A stretch of DNA of 64,000 nt from Corynebacterium sp. (GCF_022712275.1 NZ_JALAGU010000050.1:1-64000); one strand, 5' to 3'. Shown: positions 15,138 through 22,666, counted from the stretch's first letter. Program-made: numbers and translations. Notes: a model not told the origin generated them from the sequence alone.

Positions 15138-15445
15138 GCTTCCTCCAGTGCTTTGCGTGCGGCGCGGACCTCGGCACCCTCGCGGATCACCACGGCGGGG
15201 AGGGGTGGCGTCCAGTCGGCATTGAACGGATCGGGTGTCATGCTGGATACGGTGTAGGGGGCGTAGTGCCTCACAGGCCAGACAACCGTGTCCGGGTCGA
15301 GTGCTTCCAGTTCCTCCACGGTGCGGATGATCTGCGGGGCGGGGGTGAGGTGGCCTTCGGCTGCAAGGTCGCGTGCCGCGTCTTCTGCGAAGTCCGGGTG
15401 CACGTACCGTCCGATGACCTCGGCGGCGTCGTCAATGTTGGTCAT
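15134..15445 (-). CDS. Phage protein of unknown function, 103 aa
   Basis: A soluble protein (MTNIDDAAEVIGRYVHPDFA...). The segment PAPQIIRTVEELEALDPDTV matches the C-terminal part of the coiled-coil protein 1 kb downstream, suggesting a shared small domain or a duplication. No known function. Confidence 0.55.
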   Translation of the reverse strand: MTNIDDAAEVIGRYVHPDFAEDAARDLAAEGHLTPAPQIIRTVEELEALDPDTVVWPVRHYAPYTVSSMTPDPFNADWTPPLPAVVIREGAEVRAARKALEEA

Positions 15446-15519
15446 GGTTTCTCCTTCTCATTCCCGGCGATGATTAGCGCTATCGCCAGCCCGTAGGCCA
15501 GTAGCAGGCCGACAATCAA
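15442..15519 (-). CDS. Tiny membrane peptide, 25 aa
   Basis: A TTG start overlaps the redoxin stop (TTGA) and the stop overlaps the next ATG (ATGA). The peptide is one hydrophobic helix (IVGLLLAYGLAIALIIAG) with a charged tail NEKEKP. The call rests on the overlaps; it fills the gap exactly. Confidence 0.35.
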   Translation of the reverse strand: MIVGLLLAYGLAIALIIAGNEKEKP

Positions 15520-15755
15520 GCGCCGTGCTTTTCTACGAATCGTGCGATTCCCTGGGCGTCGGCACCGGAGAACGAGTCGAACCCGTCCGTGACCACCGGG
15601 GCGGCGGTGAATCCGTGCGATTTGATGAGCTTCAGAGCGTCCGCGTCCTGGAGAATGTCGATCTCCTGGTAGGGCACGTTGTACTTCTTGAACTGTGCCT
15701 TGACGATGTTGCAGTGGGGGCAGTTGGGCTTCGAGTAGACGGTGACATCAGTCAA
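15516..15755 (-). CDS. nrdH: NrdH-type glutaredoxin-like protein
   Basis: 79 residues with thioredoxin fold marks: VTVYSKPNCPHC (redox pair CPHC), QEIDILQDADAL and FTAAPVVTDGFDSFSG. NrdH reduces class Ib ribonucleotide reductase, so it is the natural electron donor for the prophage NrdE. The start is TTG at 15755, overlapping the lipoprotein gene by 8 bases. Confidence 0.9.
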   Translation of the reverse strand: MTDVTVYSKPNCPHCNIVKAQFKKYNVPYQEIDILQDADALKLIKSHGFTAAPVVTDGFDSFSGADAQGIARFVEKHGA

Positions 15756-16062
15756 CGGGGGTGACCTCCAGAATGTTCGGATAGGTGCTCAGCGCGTGGT
15801 TTCGGTAACCGCCGACATGGAAGGTGTAGGTCTTCCCCACCTCAATGGAGTCGTAGCGGTCGGTCGCATCGAACTTCCACTTGCTGATGGAGTCTTCGAC
15901 GGTGAGGGTTCCGCAGTCGTCGGTGAAGACGAACCAGGTCTTGTCCTTCGCTTCCTTGTCTTCCACGGTGCAGGTGATGTCCTGTTGGTTCATGGCGGCG
16001 CAGCTTGTGAGTGTTGCGGCGGTTGCCGCTAGTGCGGCTGCGGCGATGATCTTCTTCGTCAA
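15748..16062 (-). CDS. Phage lipoprotein, 104 aa
   Basis: TTG at 16062 with AAAGGA upstream gives MTKKIIAAAALAATAATLTSC: a signal peptide and lipobox LTSC, so the mature protein would start at a lipidated Cys on the outer face of the membrane. The remaining 85 residues form a small beta-rich domain with two further cysteines (ITCTVEDKE, FTDDCGTL) that could form a disulfide. A lipoprotein among replication genes suggests an early function at the envelope, such as superinfection exclusion (inference). Confidence 0.7.
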   Translation of the reverse strand: MTKKIIAAAALAATAATLTSCAAMNQQDITCTVEDKEAKDKTWFVFTDDCGTLTVEDSISKWKFDATDRYDSIEVGKTYTFHVGGYRNHALSTYPNILEVTPVD

Positions 16063-16096
16063 GCGGTTTCCTTTCGGCTTGTGATTGTTTTTCAGG

Positions 16097-16516
16097 TCAG
16101 AACGGGGCGTCGTCACCGGTGGTGTTGAATCCGCCGCCGAACGACTGCTGCGGCTGCTGGAAACCCTGGCCGGCACGCGGCACGGGCAGGGTGACGCGCT
16201 CAGCGAGCAGATCCCACGAGTCCTTCTCCTCGCCTTCCTTCGTGGTCCAGGTGGTGTGCTCGATGGAGCCGGTCACGTCGATACGGTCACCGCCGTTGAC
16301 GGCGGCTGCAATGTCCTTCGCGTCGAAGCCGAGGACGGTGACGCGGACGAACTTGGTCGGGCCGTTCTCGTACTCCCCCGACTGTCGGTTCTTCTTGCTG
16401 GTGCCCCACATGATGGTGAGGCTGGCGTATTCCTTGCCCGCGTTGCTGGTCTTTAGTTCGACGCCCTTGTCGGTGACTCGTGCGTTGCGGATGGTGATGA
16501 CATCGCCGTAGGCCAT
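16097..16516 (-). CDS. ssb: Single-stranded DNA-binding protein
   Basis: 139 residues with an OB fold (YASLTIMWGT, KFVRVTVLGFDAKDIA, GDRIDVTGSIEHTTW), a Gly/Gln-rich linker (QGFQQPQQSFGGGF) and the acidic tip DDAPF by which SSB recruits replication partners. About 120 bp of non-coding DNA precede it and probably hold a promoter; on the minus strand a CCGC/GCGG hairpin followed by five T lies within it. Confidence 0.92.
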   Translation of the reverse strand: MAYGDVITIRNARVTDKGVELKTSNAGKEYASLTIMWGTSKKNRQSGEYENGPTKFVRVTVLGFDAKDIAAAVNGGDRIDVTGSIEHTTWTTKEGEEKDSWDLLAERVTLPVPRAGQGFQQPQQSFGGGFNTTGDDAPF

Positions 16517-16639
16517 GTGTGTCTCTTTTCTGCCCGGTTGGGCGATAGTGTAAAAACCGCGATTTGCGGCATCGAAAAGCCGCGCGGCATAAGTTTGCTC
16601 ACGCGGCGGATAAAACTCTCTCTACGGGGCGTACAGGCG

Positions 16640-16996
16640 CTATTCCAGTGCCCTGCGTTCCCCATTCGCAATCAGCCCGATACGCCGATCACGCTCATCC
16701 CTCCGAACCTCACGACGGCGCTCCAACTCCGCACGCTTCCGAGGGTCCTGCTCCCACTTGCTCAACACCGCCAGTGCAGCCTCCTTCATGTCCTGCGGTG
16801 TGACCTTCCCCCACTTCGACCGGTTCAGCGCCCACCATGTGACCGCCTCCGGCCACACCTCCACCGGGACAGGCACTTGTGACAGTGCCTCGCCCCATGC
16901 GTGGGCGGCTTGCGGTGACGGTGGGGGGAACTTGTCGGGGACCAGTGTCGCCCCCTTCTCTAGGACGTGCGCGGCAAGGCGCGTCCAATCAGTCAC
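16640..16996 (-). CDS. Phage protein downstream of the initiator, 118 aa
   Basis: GTG at 16996 (VTDWTRLAAHVLEKGATLVP...) with AAGGAG upstream overlaps the initiator stop by GTGA. It has an N-terminal part with PPSPQAAHAWGEALSQVPVP and a long basic helical tail (RAELERRREVRRDERDRR). Its position directly after the initiator fits a helicase-loading accessory protein, as in many phages, but no loader motif is visible. Confidence 0.55.
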   Translation of the reverse strand: MTDWTRLAAHVLEKGATLVPDKFPPPSPQAAHAWGEALSQVPVPVEVWPEAVTWWALNRSKWGKVTPQDMKEAALAVLSKWEQDPRKRAELERRREVRRDERDRRIGLIANGERRALE

Positions 16997-17754
16997 TCGA
17001 TCTCCTTCACGATCTCTCCTTCGATCACATCCGAACCCACCACCGACAACCACGACGACACGGCAGGCTCGAACTCGTCCTCATACCGGCCAGCCGACAA
17101 CCAACCCTCCGGATTCTTGACGTACCGCTTCTCAGTGCCCGCGACAGACCTGGCATACTCCGCAGCCTTCGCCGTGATCAGTGCCGGGTCGGTCGTCTTC
17201 ACTGCCTCACGCCACCGTCGCAGCGCCGCTTTCTTCCCTGTCTTCTTCGGGTACGCCCGCCAGAACGTCTCGAACTCATCGGGGTACGCACTAGTATTCT
17301 CTCTAGTCTTCTCCTTAGTCTTGTTTCTAGTCTTCTTATGCGGCTCAATATTTGAACAGTTTGTGCTCAATTTTTGAACACTTGCCTGCTCAATATTTGA
17401 ACACCCCGTGCTCAATTCTTGAACACCATCCGACCGTTGCTCACTATTTACGCAACGGGGGGAAGCGTGAACCACATACTCGATGGTGCTAAACATCCCG
17501 CCGTTCACCCTCCCCTGAATCCGCTCAACGTAACCGGCTTCGATCAGATCGTTAATGGCCGACATGACCGTGTTCCGTGAGCGTCCCAACGCCTCCGCAA
17601 TGGTTGACGTGTTCAGCTGCCACCCGGTGCGATGCGAGCGCATGTACAAGTACACTGCCTTCGCCCGGTCCGTCAGGTCTGGGTCACGCATGAGGGTGTT
17701 CGATACAAGGGTGAAGTCATCCTCCGGCCTCGGCCCCTGCGTCACTCTGGTCAC
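16993..17754 (-). CDS. Phage replication initiator (winged helix), contains the iteron origin
   Basis: 253 residues from GTG at 17754 with GGAGGT upstream. The N-terminal 90 residues are a winged helix (LTDRAKAVYLYMRSHRTGWQ, then STIAEALGRSRNTVMSAIND). The C-terminal part FETFWRAYPKKTGKKAALRRW ... YVKNPEGWLSAGRYEDE matches the module common to phage replisome-organiser proteins. Between them, residues about 110-145 are low-complexity repeats (VQELSTGCSNIE / VQKLSTNCSNIE, then KTRN KTKE KTRE) encoded by the DNA repeats of the proposed origin. The gene plan is like lambda O, where the origin lies within the initiator gene. Confidence 0.75.
   Translation of the reverse strand: MTRVTQGPRPEDDFTLVSNTLMRDPDLTDRAKAVYLYMRSHRTGWQLNTSTIAEALGRSRNTVMSAINDLIEAGYVERIQGRVNGGMFSTIEYVVHASPRCVNSEQRSDGVQELSTGCSNIEQASVQKLSTNCSNIEPHKKTRNKTKEKTRENTSAYPDEFETFWRAYPKKTGKKAALRRWREAVKTTDPALITAKAAEYARSVAGTEKRYVKNPEGWLSAGRYEDEFEPAVSSWLSVVGSDVIEGEIVKEIE
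17291..17425. other. Predicted phage replication origin (iterons plus AT-rich 12-mers)
   Basis: Four copies of GCTCAATNTTTGAACA start at 17343, 17365, 17388 and 17410 (spacing 22, 23, 22, about two helical turns; the fourth reads GCTCAATTCTTGAACA). Each contains a TCAA-N3-TTGA dyad. Directly beside them are four 12-bp units of the CTAGTCTTCT type starting at 17291, 17303, 17315 and 17327, exactly 12 apart and AT-rich. Iterons next to AT-rich tandem repeats inside an initiator gene are the classic layout of a theta origin. Origin function itself is inferred. Confidence 0.7.
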
Positions 17755-17944
17755 GATCCACCTCCTCTAGCGGGCCGACCTTACGCCGCATCCATCGGTG
17801 CTCGTGGTCCGAGTAAACCCGCTCTGCCGTGTGCCCTCCATCTACGCGTTCCCACGGGGGCACAGTGGCGGACCCGCGTGTTTCCCATTCTCCCGAGCAC
17901 TTATCCCGGATCTGGAAGATGTACTCCCACTCAAAATCGCTCAC
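17717..17944 (-). CDS. Small phage protein, 75 aa
   Basis: A soluble, charged protein (MSDFEWEYIFQIRDKCSGEW...) with a VGPLEEVD segment near its end, similar to the C terminus of the 126-aa gene at 14503. It overlaps the start of the initiator gene and is coupled to the HNH gene by ATGA. Confidence 0.5.
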   Translation of the reverse strand: MSDFEWEYIFQIRDKCSGEWETRGSATVPPWERVDGGHTAERVYSDHEHRWMRRKVGPLEEVDRDQSDAGAEAGG

Positions 17945-18291
17945 TCTTTCTCCACCTCCGTCATTGTCCCGTCCTCATGCAAAAGCACCCACCGGCCACG
18001 GCGCAGCACCGGCTCATCCTCCGGGTAATCAAACCCGTGAACAATCCAACCGTTGCGGTACGACTCCGCAGGATGACCATGAATGTAGGTGTGGCAGTCA
18101 TGGCAGATCCCGATCCCGTTCACCACCACATGCTCACCACCCTGCGACCGAAGCTGCCGATGATGCCAATGCTCAGCAACACCACCACACACCCCCGGAA
18201 TCAGTGCCTCACACGCCGGCCACCCCGCCATGTCCTCAGCGCGTTCAAACACGCGCCTGTATACCGTCGCCGGCATTTGCTTAGGGGGCAT
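17941..18291 (-). CDS. HNH endonuclease-like protein
   Basis: 116 residues. The pattern C...C...HWHHRQLRSQGG...NGIGICHDCHTYIHGHP is an HNH (treble-clef) fold: the HH pair begins the motif, N is in HVVVNGIG, and the final H follows CHDCH, with two CxxC-like zinc pairs (PAC...GVC and CHDC). It could nick DNA near the origin or act as a free-standing homing nuclease. Confidence 0.75.
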   Translation of the reverse strand: MPPKQMPATVYRRVFERAEDMAGWPACEALIPGVCGGVAEHWHHRQLRSQGGEHVVVNGIGICHDCHTYIHGHPAESYRNGWIVHGFDYPEDEPVLRRGRWVLLHEDGTMTEVEKE

Positions 18292-18499
18292 CCGACCACC
18301 TGAGAACCTCTACTAGTCGCCCGTACAGTTGTCCTGCCGGGCGAGCCCACGACGCGCCGCACCGTTGCGACTTGTACACATTGCCGTTGCGAAAGTGGAT
18401 CACCTGGTCTCCATCGATGATCGCCGCCCCGTCTTCTAGCCTGTTATGGATCTCATCGCCGAAGATCACGATGTCTCGGTCACGTTCTCTAATTCCCAT
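18281..18499 (-). CDS. Small phage protein, 72 aa
   Basis: A soluble 72-residue frame (MGIRERDRDIVIFGDEIHNR...) with alternating strands. The overlap with the preceding gene is longer than usual (34 bases), so the true start could be further in. No family is recognised. Confidence 0.4.
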   Translation of the reverse strand: MGIRERDRDIVIFGDEIHNRLEDGAAIIDGDQVIHFRNGNVYKSQRCGASWARPAGQLYGRLVEVLRWSDAP

Positions 18500-18747
18500 G
18501 TCGCCAACCTCCCATGCTCTGCCGCGTCATCAATCACGTGCTGCAACACCTCCACCATCAGGCCAACCTTCGCCGCCCTAACGACCACATGCTCTGGCCT
18601 GCCACCGTCCGTCACCTGAGCGAAGATCACATCACCCTGCGGGGTCGCACTGACCGCCGTGGAATCAATGACCGCGCCCCTGCGGAACGCACGCCAATAC
18701 GCCTTCTGAAGTGCCCTGCTGACACCCCCGACATAGATCCTGCTCAC
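18466..18747 (-). CDS. Phage protein of unknown function, 93 aa
   Basis: GTG at 18747 (VSRIYVGGVSRALQKAYWRA...) overlaps the preceding TGA. The middle VSATPQGDVIFAQVTDGGRP followed by the helix EVLQHVIDDAAEHG looks like an alpha/beta domain. No motif assigns a function. Confidence 0.5.
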   Translation of the reverse strand: MSRIYVGGVSRALQKAYWRAFRRGAVIDSTAVSATPQGDVIFAQVTDGGRPEHVVVRAAKVGLMVEVLQHVIDDAAEHGRLATWELENVTETS

Positions 18748-19190
18748 TCGCCACCCCACTTCAGAACCTCACGCGGTGCAGTAGCAATGTGACTACCCGG
18801 CATCACCGTGCATGACTCATCAATCCACCCGTCATCAACCTTCCTCCACCAGCCCGAACCGAACCGCTTAGCAATCTTCGTACCGACGGGAGCGTCCTGA
18901 TAGTCCGCAGCGCACCGCAGGAACTCCGGAGGCTTCACCTTCTCCCGCTCGGCCCTCTCTCGCTCCTTCACGCGAGCCTCGACAATCGCAGCGAACCGCA
19001 GGAACCCTGGGGACTTTCCCAGAGTCTCAGCCTTCTTCGTTCGCTCCTTGTCTCGCTCCGCCTGATCTTTCTTCACTGCCCACGACAGTGCCCCGAGATG
19101 CGACAGCACTTGCCGCGTCTCCGGCCCCTGGTAATCCAGTGCCCGGATGCCGCCCATAGCGGCATTGATCCGACCAATATCCGTTGCCAT
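18744..19190 (-). CDS. Phage protein of unknown function, 148 aa
   Basis: A helical, very charged middle part (KKDQAERDKERTKKAETLGK, then EARVKERERAEREKVKPP) is followed by a small beta domain (APVGTKIAKRFGSGWWRKVD). It may be an accessory protein of the recombination genes upstream. Confidence 0.5.
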   Translation of the reverse strand: MATDIGRINAAMGGIRALDYQGPETRQVLSHLGALSWAVKKDQAERDKERTKKAETLGKSPGFLRFAAIVEARVKERERAEREKVKPPEFLRCAADYQDAPVGTKIAKRFGSGWWRKVDDGWIDESCTVMPGSHIATAPREVLKWGGE

Positions 19191-19198
19191 ACTCTCTC

Positions 19199-19546
19199 CT
19201 ACCTCCCGGCGTTCCCATACGCCTGTCGTACTGACGCGCCTAACGACTGGTAGGTCCTAACCTCCAAGTCGAGCGCCTTACTCTGCCTGTCCGCGTGCTT
19301 ATAAGCGGCCTCCGCAACGTCCCGTGCCTCACGCTCCACAGCGGTCTCCAGCTCAACAACTGCCTCACGCTCCTTCACCGGCCCCTCAGCCTCCAGGTAC
19401 CACCGCGCTTTCGCTCGGTCGTACTCCCGGTCTGCCTCCAGGAACGCCGCATACCTGTCCGACGTGATGCGGATGCCGCGTGAAATGCGGGTCACCAGCT
19501 CCGTCAAATGGGCTTCGATCTGAACCGGATTCAGCGGTTCATCCAT
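19199..19546 (-). CDS. Helical phage protein next to the ERF gene, 115 aa
   Basis: Almost entirely helical (MDEPLNPVQIEAHLTELVTR..., EREAVVELETAVEREARDVA). Proteins of this kind are common beside phage annealing proteins, but I cannot name the family. Nine bases separate it from the ERF stop. Confidence 0.5.
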   Translation of the reverse strand: MDEPLNPVQIEAHLTELVTRISRGIRITSDRYAAFLEADREYDRAKARWYLEAEGPVKEREAVVELETAVEREARDVAEAAYKHADRQSKALDLEVRTYQSLGASVRQAYGNAGR

Positions 19547-19555
19547 CCGAACCTC

Positions 19556-20137
19556 CTACTTCGCCCCGGCGAGCGTCCGACCATAAGCCGCCCACTCCTT
19601 CTCCGCGCCAGCGTGCTTCGCCCGAGCCTGCATCTTCCGAAGCTCGTCCAGATCGGTGACCTGAGACATCTTCTCGATGAACGCCGCCTTCTCGTCATCG
19701 TTAACGATCTCGTAACTGAACGAATCGGGGTCCGGCTCGTCAGTCGGCAGGCAAAGCGTCTGCAAATACGCCGTACGCAACGCCACCGACATAGCCTTAG
19801 CCGTCGCCTTATCGCCAGAATCAAACGACTCCGCAGCAACACGACTCACCAGCTCTGAACCATCCGGGCCGCGCCACACCACCTCGACAACAATGTCCAC
19901 CGTCTTAGCCTTGCTGTTCTTCGTCGGCTTCTCGCCGTACACGGTGAACTCCGGCAGCAGACGCGGGTAGGCGATCAGGCCATGCTTACGCATTGCGGGG
20001 CCGCAAATATTTAGAACCGCATCAATGCCCCGGAAGTTAAACCCCTGGTGGGTATTCTTGTCTCCCTTGGCAAGGTAGGTAACGTCACGCATAACAGCGT
20101 TGATCGCGTCATGCACGTTCATCTTCTGTTCTGTCAT
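19556..20137 (-). CDS. erf: ERF-family single-strand annealing protein
   Basis: 193 residues. The ERF core is visible: NVHDAINAVMRDVTYLAK, the GFNFRGIDAVLNICGPAMRK segment, then VRV-type strands and the helix AKAMSVALRTAYLQTLCLPT. It pairs single strands during phage recombination and replication restart, working with the exonuclease encoded directly upstream (ATGA overlap). Confidence 0.85.
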   Translation of the reverse strand: MTEQKMNVHDAINAVMRDVTYLAKGDKNTHQGFNFRGIDAVLNICGPAMRKHGLIAYPRLLPEFTVYGEKPTKNSKAKTVDIVVEVVWRGPDGSELVSRVAAESFDSGDKATAKAMSVALRTAYLQTLCLPTDEPDPDSFSYEIVNDDEKAAFIEKMSQVTDLDELRKMQARAKHAGAEKEWAAYGRTLAGAK

Positions 20138-21060
20138 TCATCCTCCTTCAGGGTCACCTTCACGCTCGGTGCCCCGTCCTTCTTGATCGTGTACTTCTCG
20201 TCCAACTCCGGATAATCAGCGGCGAGGCCCCTCCGGTCGAAGCTGTTTGTCCTCCTACCCGGTGCGACCTCCACAACCGCGTTCGGGAACTCCGTGCGCG
20301 ACGGGGAAACACCGACCAGTGCGAGCAGGTCAGCGCGAGCCGCCTTCACCATCTCGTCAGCCCGTCGAAGCTCGGCACGCAACCGTGCAGCCTCAGCCTC
20401 AGCCTCACCCAACAACTGCGCAGCTGCCTGCGTCTCAAAGTCCGCACTATCACCCGTCCGCAGATCCGGCGGCGTCCAGTCCAGAAACCGCAGGGCGACC
20501 GCCTGAAGCTCCGCGATCAGTTCCTCGTCGCGGCGAACCATGCAGTGACGGACAGGGCGCAGATCCGCCCAACCGTCCTCGTCCGACCAGTCCTCCCACG
20601 AGAACAGGCACTCCGCAGCCCCGGTGACGGCGAGCTGCCACTGCACCTGCACCACGTACTGCGGCTTGTCTTTCCGCACATCCGACCAGTCAACCCACGC
20701 ATCCGACTCGTCATGAATCAGGTGGGTTTTGATCTCCCCCACCATCAACCCATCCGCAGTCATCATGTCCGGGGTCGCACCGAAACGCGGCTCATCCTCG
20801 TTCACGGCGAGCGACTTGTTAGGCAGCAGCTCCGGGCGGTTCGCTGTGATAGCCGCAGCGATCACCGGCTCCCGCTTCTTTCCATGCTCTGTCCACTTAT
20901 TGTGGAACTTCCTCGGCGGGTTGTGCTTCTCCCGCCACAGTGACATGAACGCCGCGTCCGACCCACTGCGGATCTTCGCCATGTCCGTAGCGGTCACAAC
21001 CTTCTGCCGCTGCTGAAGCCATTCGGTCTCGCCGGTGTTCGGCAGGATAATGAAACCCAC
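20134..21060 (-). CDS. YqaJ-family viral recombinase (exonuclease)
   Basis: 308 residues. An N-terminal YqaJ/lambda-Exo-like nuclease shows EWLQQRQKVVTATDMAKI, GKKREPVIAA (Glu), EPRFGATPDMM (Asp) and LMVGEIKTHL (the catalytic ExK). A basic helical extension (EAEAEAARLRAELRRADEMV) and a C-terminal strand domain follow. It chews 5' ends so that the ERF partner can anneal. Start is GTG at 21060. Confidence 0.85.
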   Translation of the reverse strand: MGFIILPNTGETEWLQQRQKVVTATDMAKIRSGSDAAFMSLWREKHNPPRKFHNKWTEHGKKREPVIAAAITANRPELLPNKSLAVNEDEPRFGATPDMMTADGLMVGEIKTHLIHDESDAWVDWSDVRKDKPQYVVQVQWQLAVTGAAECLFSWEDWSDEDGWADLRPVRHCMVRRDEELIAELQAVALRFLDWTPPDLRTGDSADFETQAAAQLLGEAEAEAARLRAELRRADEMVKAARADLLALVGVSPSRTEFPNAVVEVAPGRRTNSFDRRGLAADYPELDEKYTIKKDGAPSVKVTLKEDE

Positions 21061-21275
21061 TATGGCACCACCTCGTAGGGAACTGGGCGGTTCTCCTCAA
21101 CCGCCGCAACAAGCGCATCCCACCGATCCCATGACACCGACACGCCACCGCAAAGATCATCACGACCAGCACGCGACAACACGCGATCAATCGACACGCC
21201 GCCCCGCTCCACATTCACTGTCAGCAGCGAACTGCCAACCACATCAGTCAGCCGCTCATGAAACACGCGCATCAC
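21060..21275 (-). CDS. Small phage protein, 71 aa
   Basis: A beta-rich protein (MMRVFHERLTDVVGSSLLTV...) ending with a TAG that overlaps the GTG of the exonuclease gene. It may be a small regulator or inhibitor of the recombination pair. No family. Confidence 0.45.
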   Translation of the reverse strand: MMRVFHERLTDVVGSSLLTVNVERGGVSIDRVLSRAGRDDLCGGVSVSWDRWDALVAAVEENRPVPYEVVP

Positions 21276-21373
21276 GACACCCCCGAAACCGCGTCCACCT
21301 GCGGCGAACCGTCCAGCAGCTCACCGGCAACGAACAGCAAGCCGACCAACATTGCAACCAAAACAACCAACAT
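21272..21373 (-). CDS. Single-span membrane peptide, 33 aa
   Basis: AGGAGG five bases before the ATG at 21373. One hydrophobic helix (MLVVLVAMLVGLLFVAGELL) and a short acidic tail. The stop overlaps the next ATG. Small, but its ribosome site is among the best in the region. Confidence 0.45.
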   Translation of the reverse strand: MLVVLVAMLVGLLFVAGELLDGSPQVDAVSGVS

Positions 21374-21383
21374 CAGGGCCTCC

Positions 21384-21599
21384 TCAGACCATGCAATAAC
21401 GAACAGCCTCATCAATCGGGATACGAATACGACGCCCGTCAAACTCCGACGAAGACCGAATCTCACCAGCATCAACACGCCGGCGAACCGTCTTCTCCGA
21501 CAACCCCGTCACCCTCGCCATATCAGCGACAGTGAGAACCAAAACCCCCTGCTTGCCCAGCGCGTCCCACACATCTCGCCGCGCCTCACGCCGCGTCAT
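21384..21599 (-). CDS. Excisionase-like HTH protein, 71 aa
   Basis: The region LVLTVADMARVTGLSEKTVR ... RRVDAGEIRSSSEFDGRRIR is a MerR/excisionase-type winged helix-turn-helix (helix pair, then a wing ending RRIRIP). I start it at the ATG at 21599, 14 bases inside the preceding gene. The size and fold fit a phage excisionase or Cro-like regulator. It is transcribed away from the integrase within the early lytic operon. Confidence 0.7.
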   Translation of the reverse strand: MTRREARRDVWDALGKQGVLVLTVADMARVTGLSEKTVRRRVDAGEIRSSSEFDGRRIRIPIDEAVRYCMV

Positions 21600-21741
21600 C
21601 GCCAACCTCCGGAAGGCCAGGCAACCCCCGCGCCGCCAGATCGTCCCGAAGCCCCTCAATGATTGAAGCCCCATACAGCGGATTCCCGTGATCCAACTCT
21701 TCGCAGCCACGCAGATACCAGTAGGTAAAATCGTCACTCAT
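21586..21741 (-). CDS. Small phage protein, 51 aa
   Basis: ATG at 21741 (MSDDFTYWYLRGCEELDHGN...) overlaps the preceding TGA (ATGA). Acidic and aromatic, with no family. Confidence 0.45.
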   Translation of the reverse strand: MSDDFTYWYLRGCEELDHGNPLYGASIIEGLRDDLAARGLPGLPEVGDDAA

Positions 21742-22043
21742 GCCGCCACCGCCTGCGACTTCATCAGGGCCACACACACCGCACGAACCTGCTCCATCTC
21801 AGAAGCGATAAGCCTCGCCTGCCCCCTACCCTCGAACGAACCATCCGCCCGCGAAAGCACCGACTTCAGCTCGAACCGCATAGCCTCCAGGTACTCCGCG
21901 CACTCTTCGGTAGTCGTCACCAGATGCCGACCCCGCCGCCACGACTTCACCGTCGAGGGAAAACGGTCATCCGAGTAGCAGCCACCGCGCCCCGGGTGAA
22001 CCGTCTTCTCGTATCGTCTCGTCGTATTGCTGTCCCACTTCAC
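21738..22043 (-). CDS. Phage protein of unknown function, 101 aa
   Basis: GTG at 22043 with GGAGGAG upstream; first gene after the hairpin at 22067, so it may begin a transcript. The N terminus is basic and contains CYSDDRFPSTVKSWRRGRHL; the rest is helical. It may be a DNA-binding protein, but no motif is certain. Confidence 0.5.
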   Translation of the reverse strand: MKWDSNTTRRYEKTVHPGRGGCYSDDRFPSTVKSWRRGRHLVTTTEECAEYLEAMRFELKSVLSRADGSFEGRGQARLIASEMEQVRAVCVALMKSQAVAA

Positions 22044-22066
22044 AAGATCTCTCCTCCATGCAGAAA

Positions 22067-22089
22067 CCCCGCCGATATGTTCGGCGGGG
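22067..22089 (-). terminator. Hairpin after the first leftward gene
   Basis: CCCCGCCGA pairs with TCGGCGGGG around a 5-base loop (9 bp). On the minus strand it is followed by TTTC. It separates the 125-aa gene, first in the leftward operon, from the rest, and could act as an early attenuator or antitermination target. Confidence 0.5.
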
Positions 22090-22106
22090 CTGTAGGGCCT
22101 GGGGGA

Positions 22107-22484
22107 TTACGCAGCAGCGAGTTGATCTACCAAGTTCTGCACATGACGTATCGCCGCCTCTCCGGTTGGGTCGGAATGGCTAGGGCGATGCGCTGCCAGC
22201 GGGGTGACAAGTCTGATCTCTTCGAGTCGTTCGTGTTCAGCATCCATGCGGCGCATGGCTTCGGTAGCCATAGTGCGGCACTGCCTACGCGTGATCGGAA
22301 CCTGGTGGTTCCGTGCGTAAGCAACTGCGATGTACGTAAGTTCCCCAACGTTCACTGGGCGGACCTCTCTCGTAGTCACGTAATCCCCCAGGGCTACTTC
22401 ACTAGGTTCCCCGGCGCTCCGCCTGCCCTGTTCGGGCGGCTTCTCCGTGCCGGTGAGCACAACTGTAGGCGAAGTGTTTGCCAT
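22107..22484 (-). CDS. First gene of the leftward operon, 125 aa, Cro position
   Basis: I start it at the ATG at 22484 (MANTSPTVVLTGTEKPPEQG...), which lies inside an operator-like palindrome. The C-terminal two thirds are helical (ITRRQCRTMATEAMRRMDAE). It stands where Cro or an antiterminator would be, but no clear HTH is visible, so the role is open. Confidence 0.55.
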   Translation of the reverse strand: MANTSPTVVLTGTEKPPEQGRRSAGEPSEVALGDYVTTREVRPVNVGELTYIAVAYARNHQVPITRRQCRTMATEAMRRMDAEHERLEEIRLVTPLAAHRPSHSDPTGEAAIRHVQNLVDQLAAA

Positions 22485-22491
22485 ATAGCAA
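22478..22491. promoter_or_regulatory. Operator-like palindrome at the leftward start
   Basis: TTGCCATATAGCAA, with 12 of 14 positions symmetric, overlaps the start codon of the leftward operon's first gene. It is one of several copies of the same motif in the module and probably a repressor site. Confidence 0.5.
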
Positions 22492-22666
22492 GCCCCACGG
22501 CAATCTTTTTTTGCCTTCTTGCAATCGGCGCAGGTAGAACGCGGTATCTGCGGTCGAAAGATCAGCGCAATCCATGTCACAGATGCGACCGGGAAGCGCC
22601 CTATCGCGGGCACGAGAAGACAAAACTGCAACTTCGCAGGTCTTCGAACGGCAGCCGAACAGGACC

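Noticed and set aside
17291..17425. Repeats at 17.3-17.4 kb as a CRISPR array
   Set aside because: The repeats are only 16 and 12 bp, spacers are about 6 bp, and they lie in a coding region; an origin explains them better. No CRISPR array or cas gene was seen in the window.
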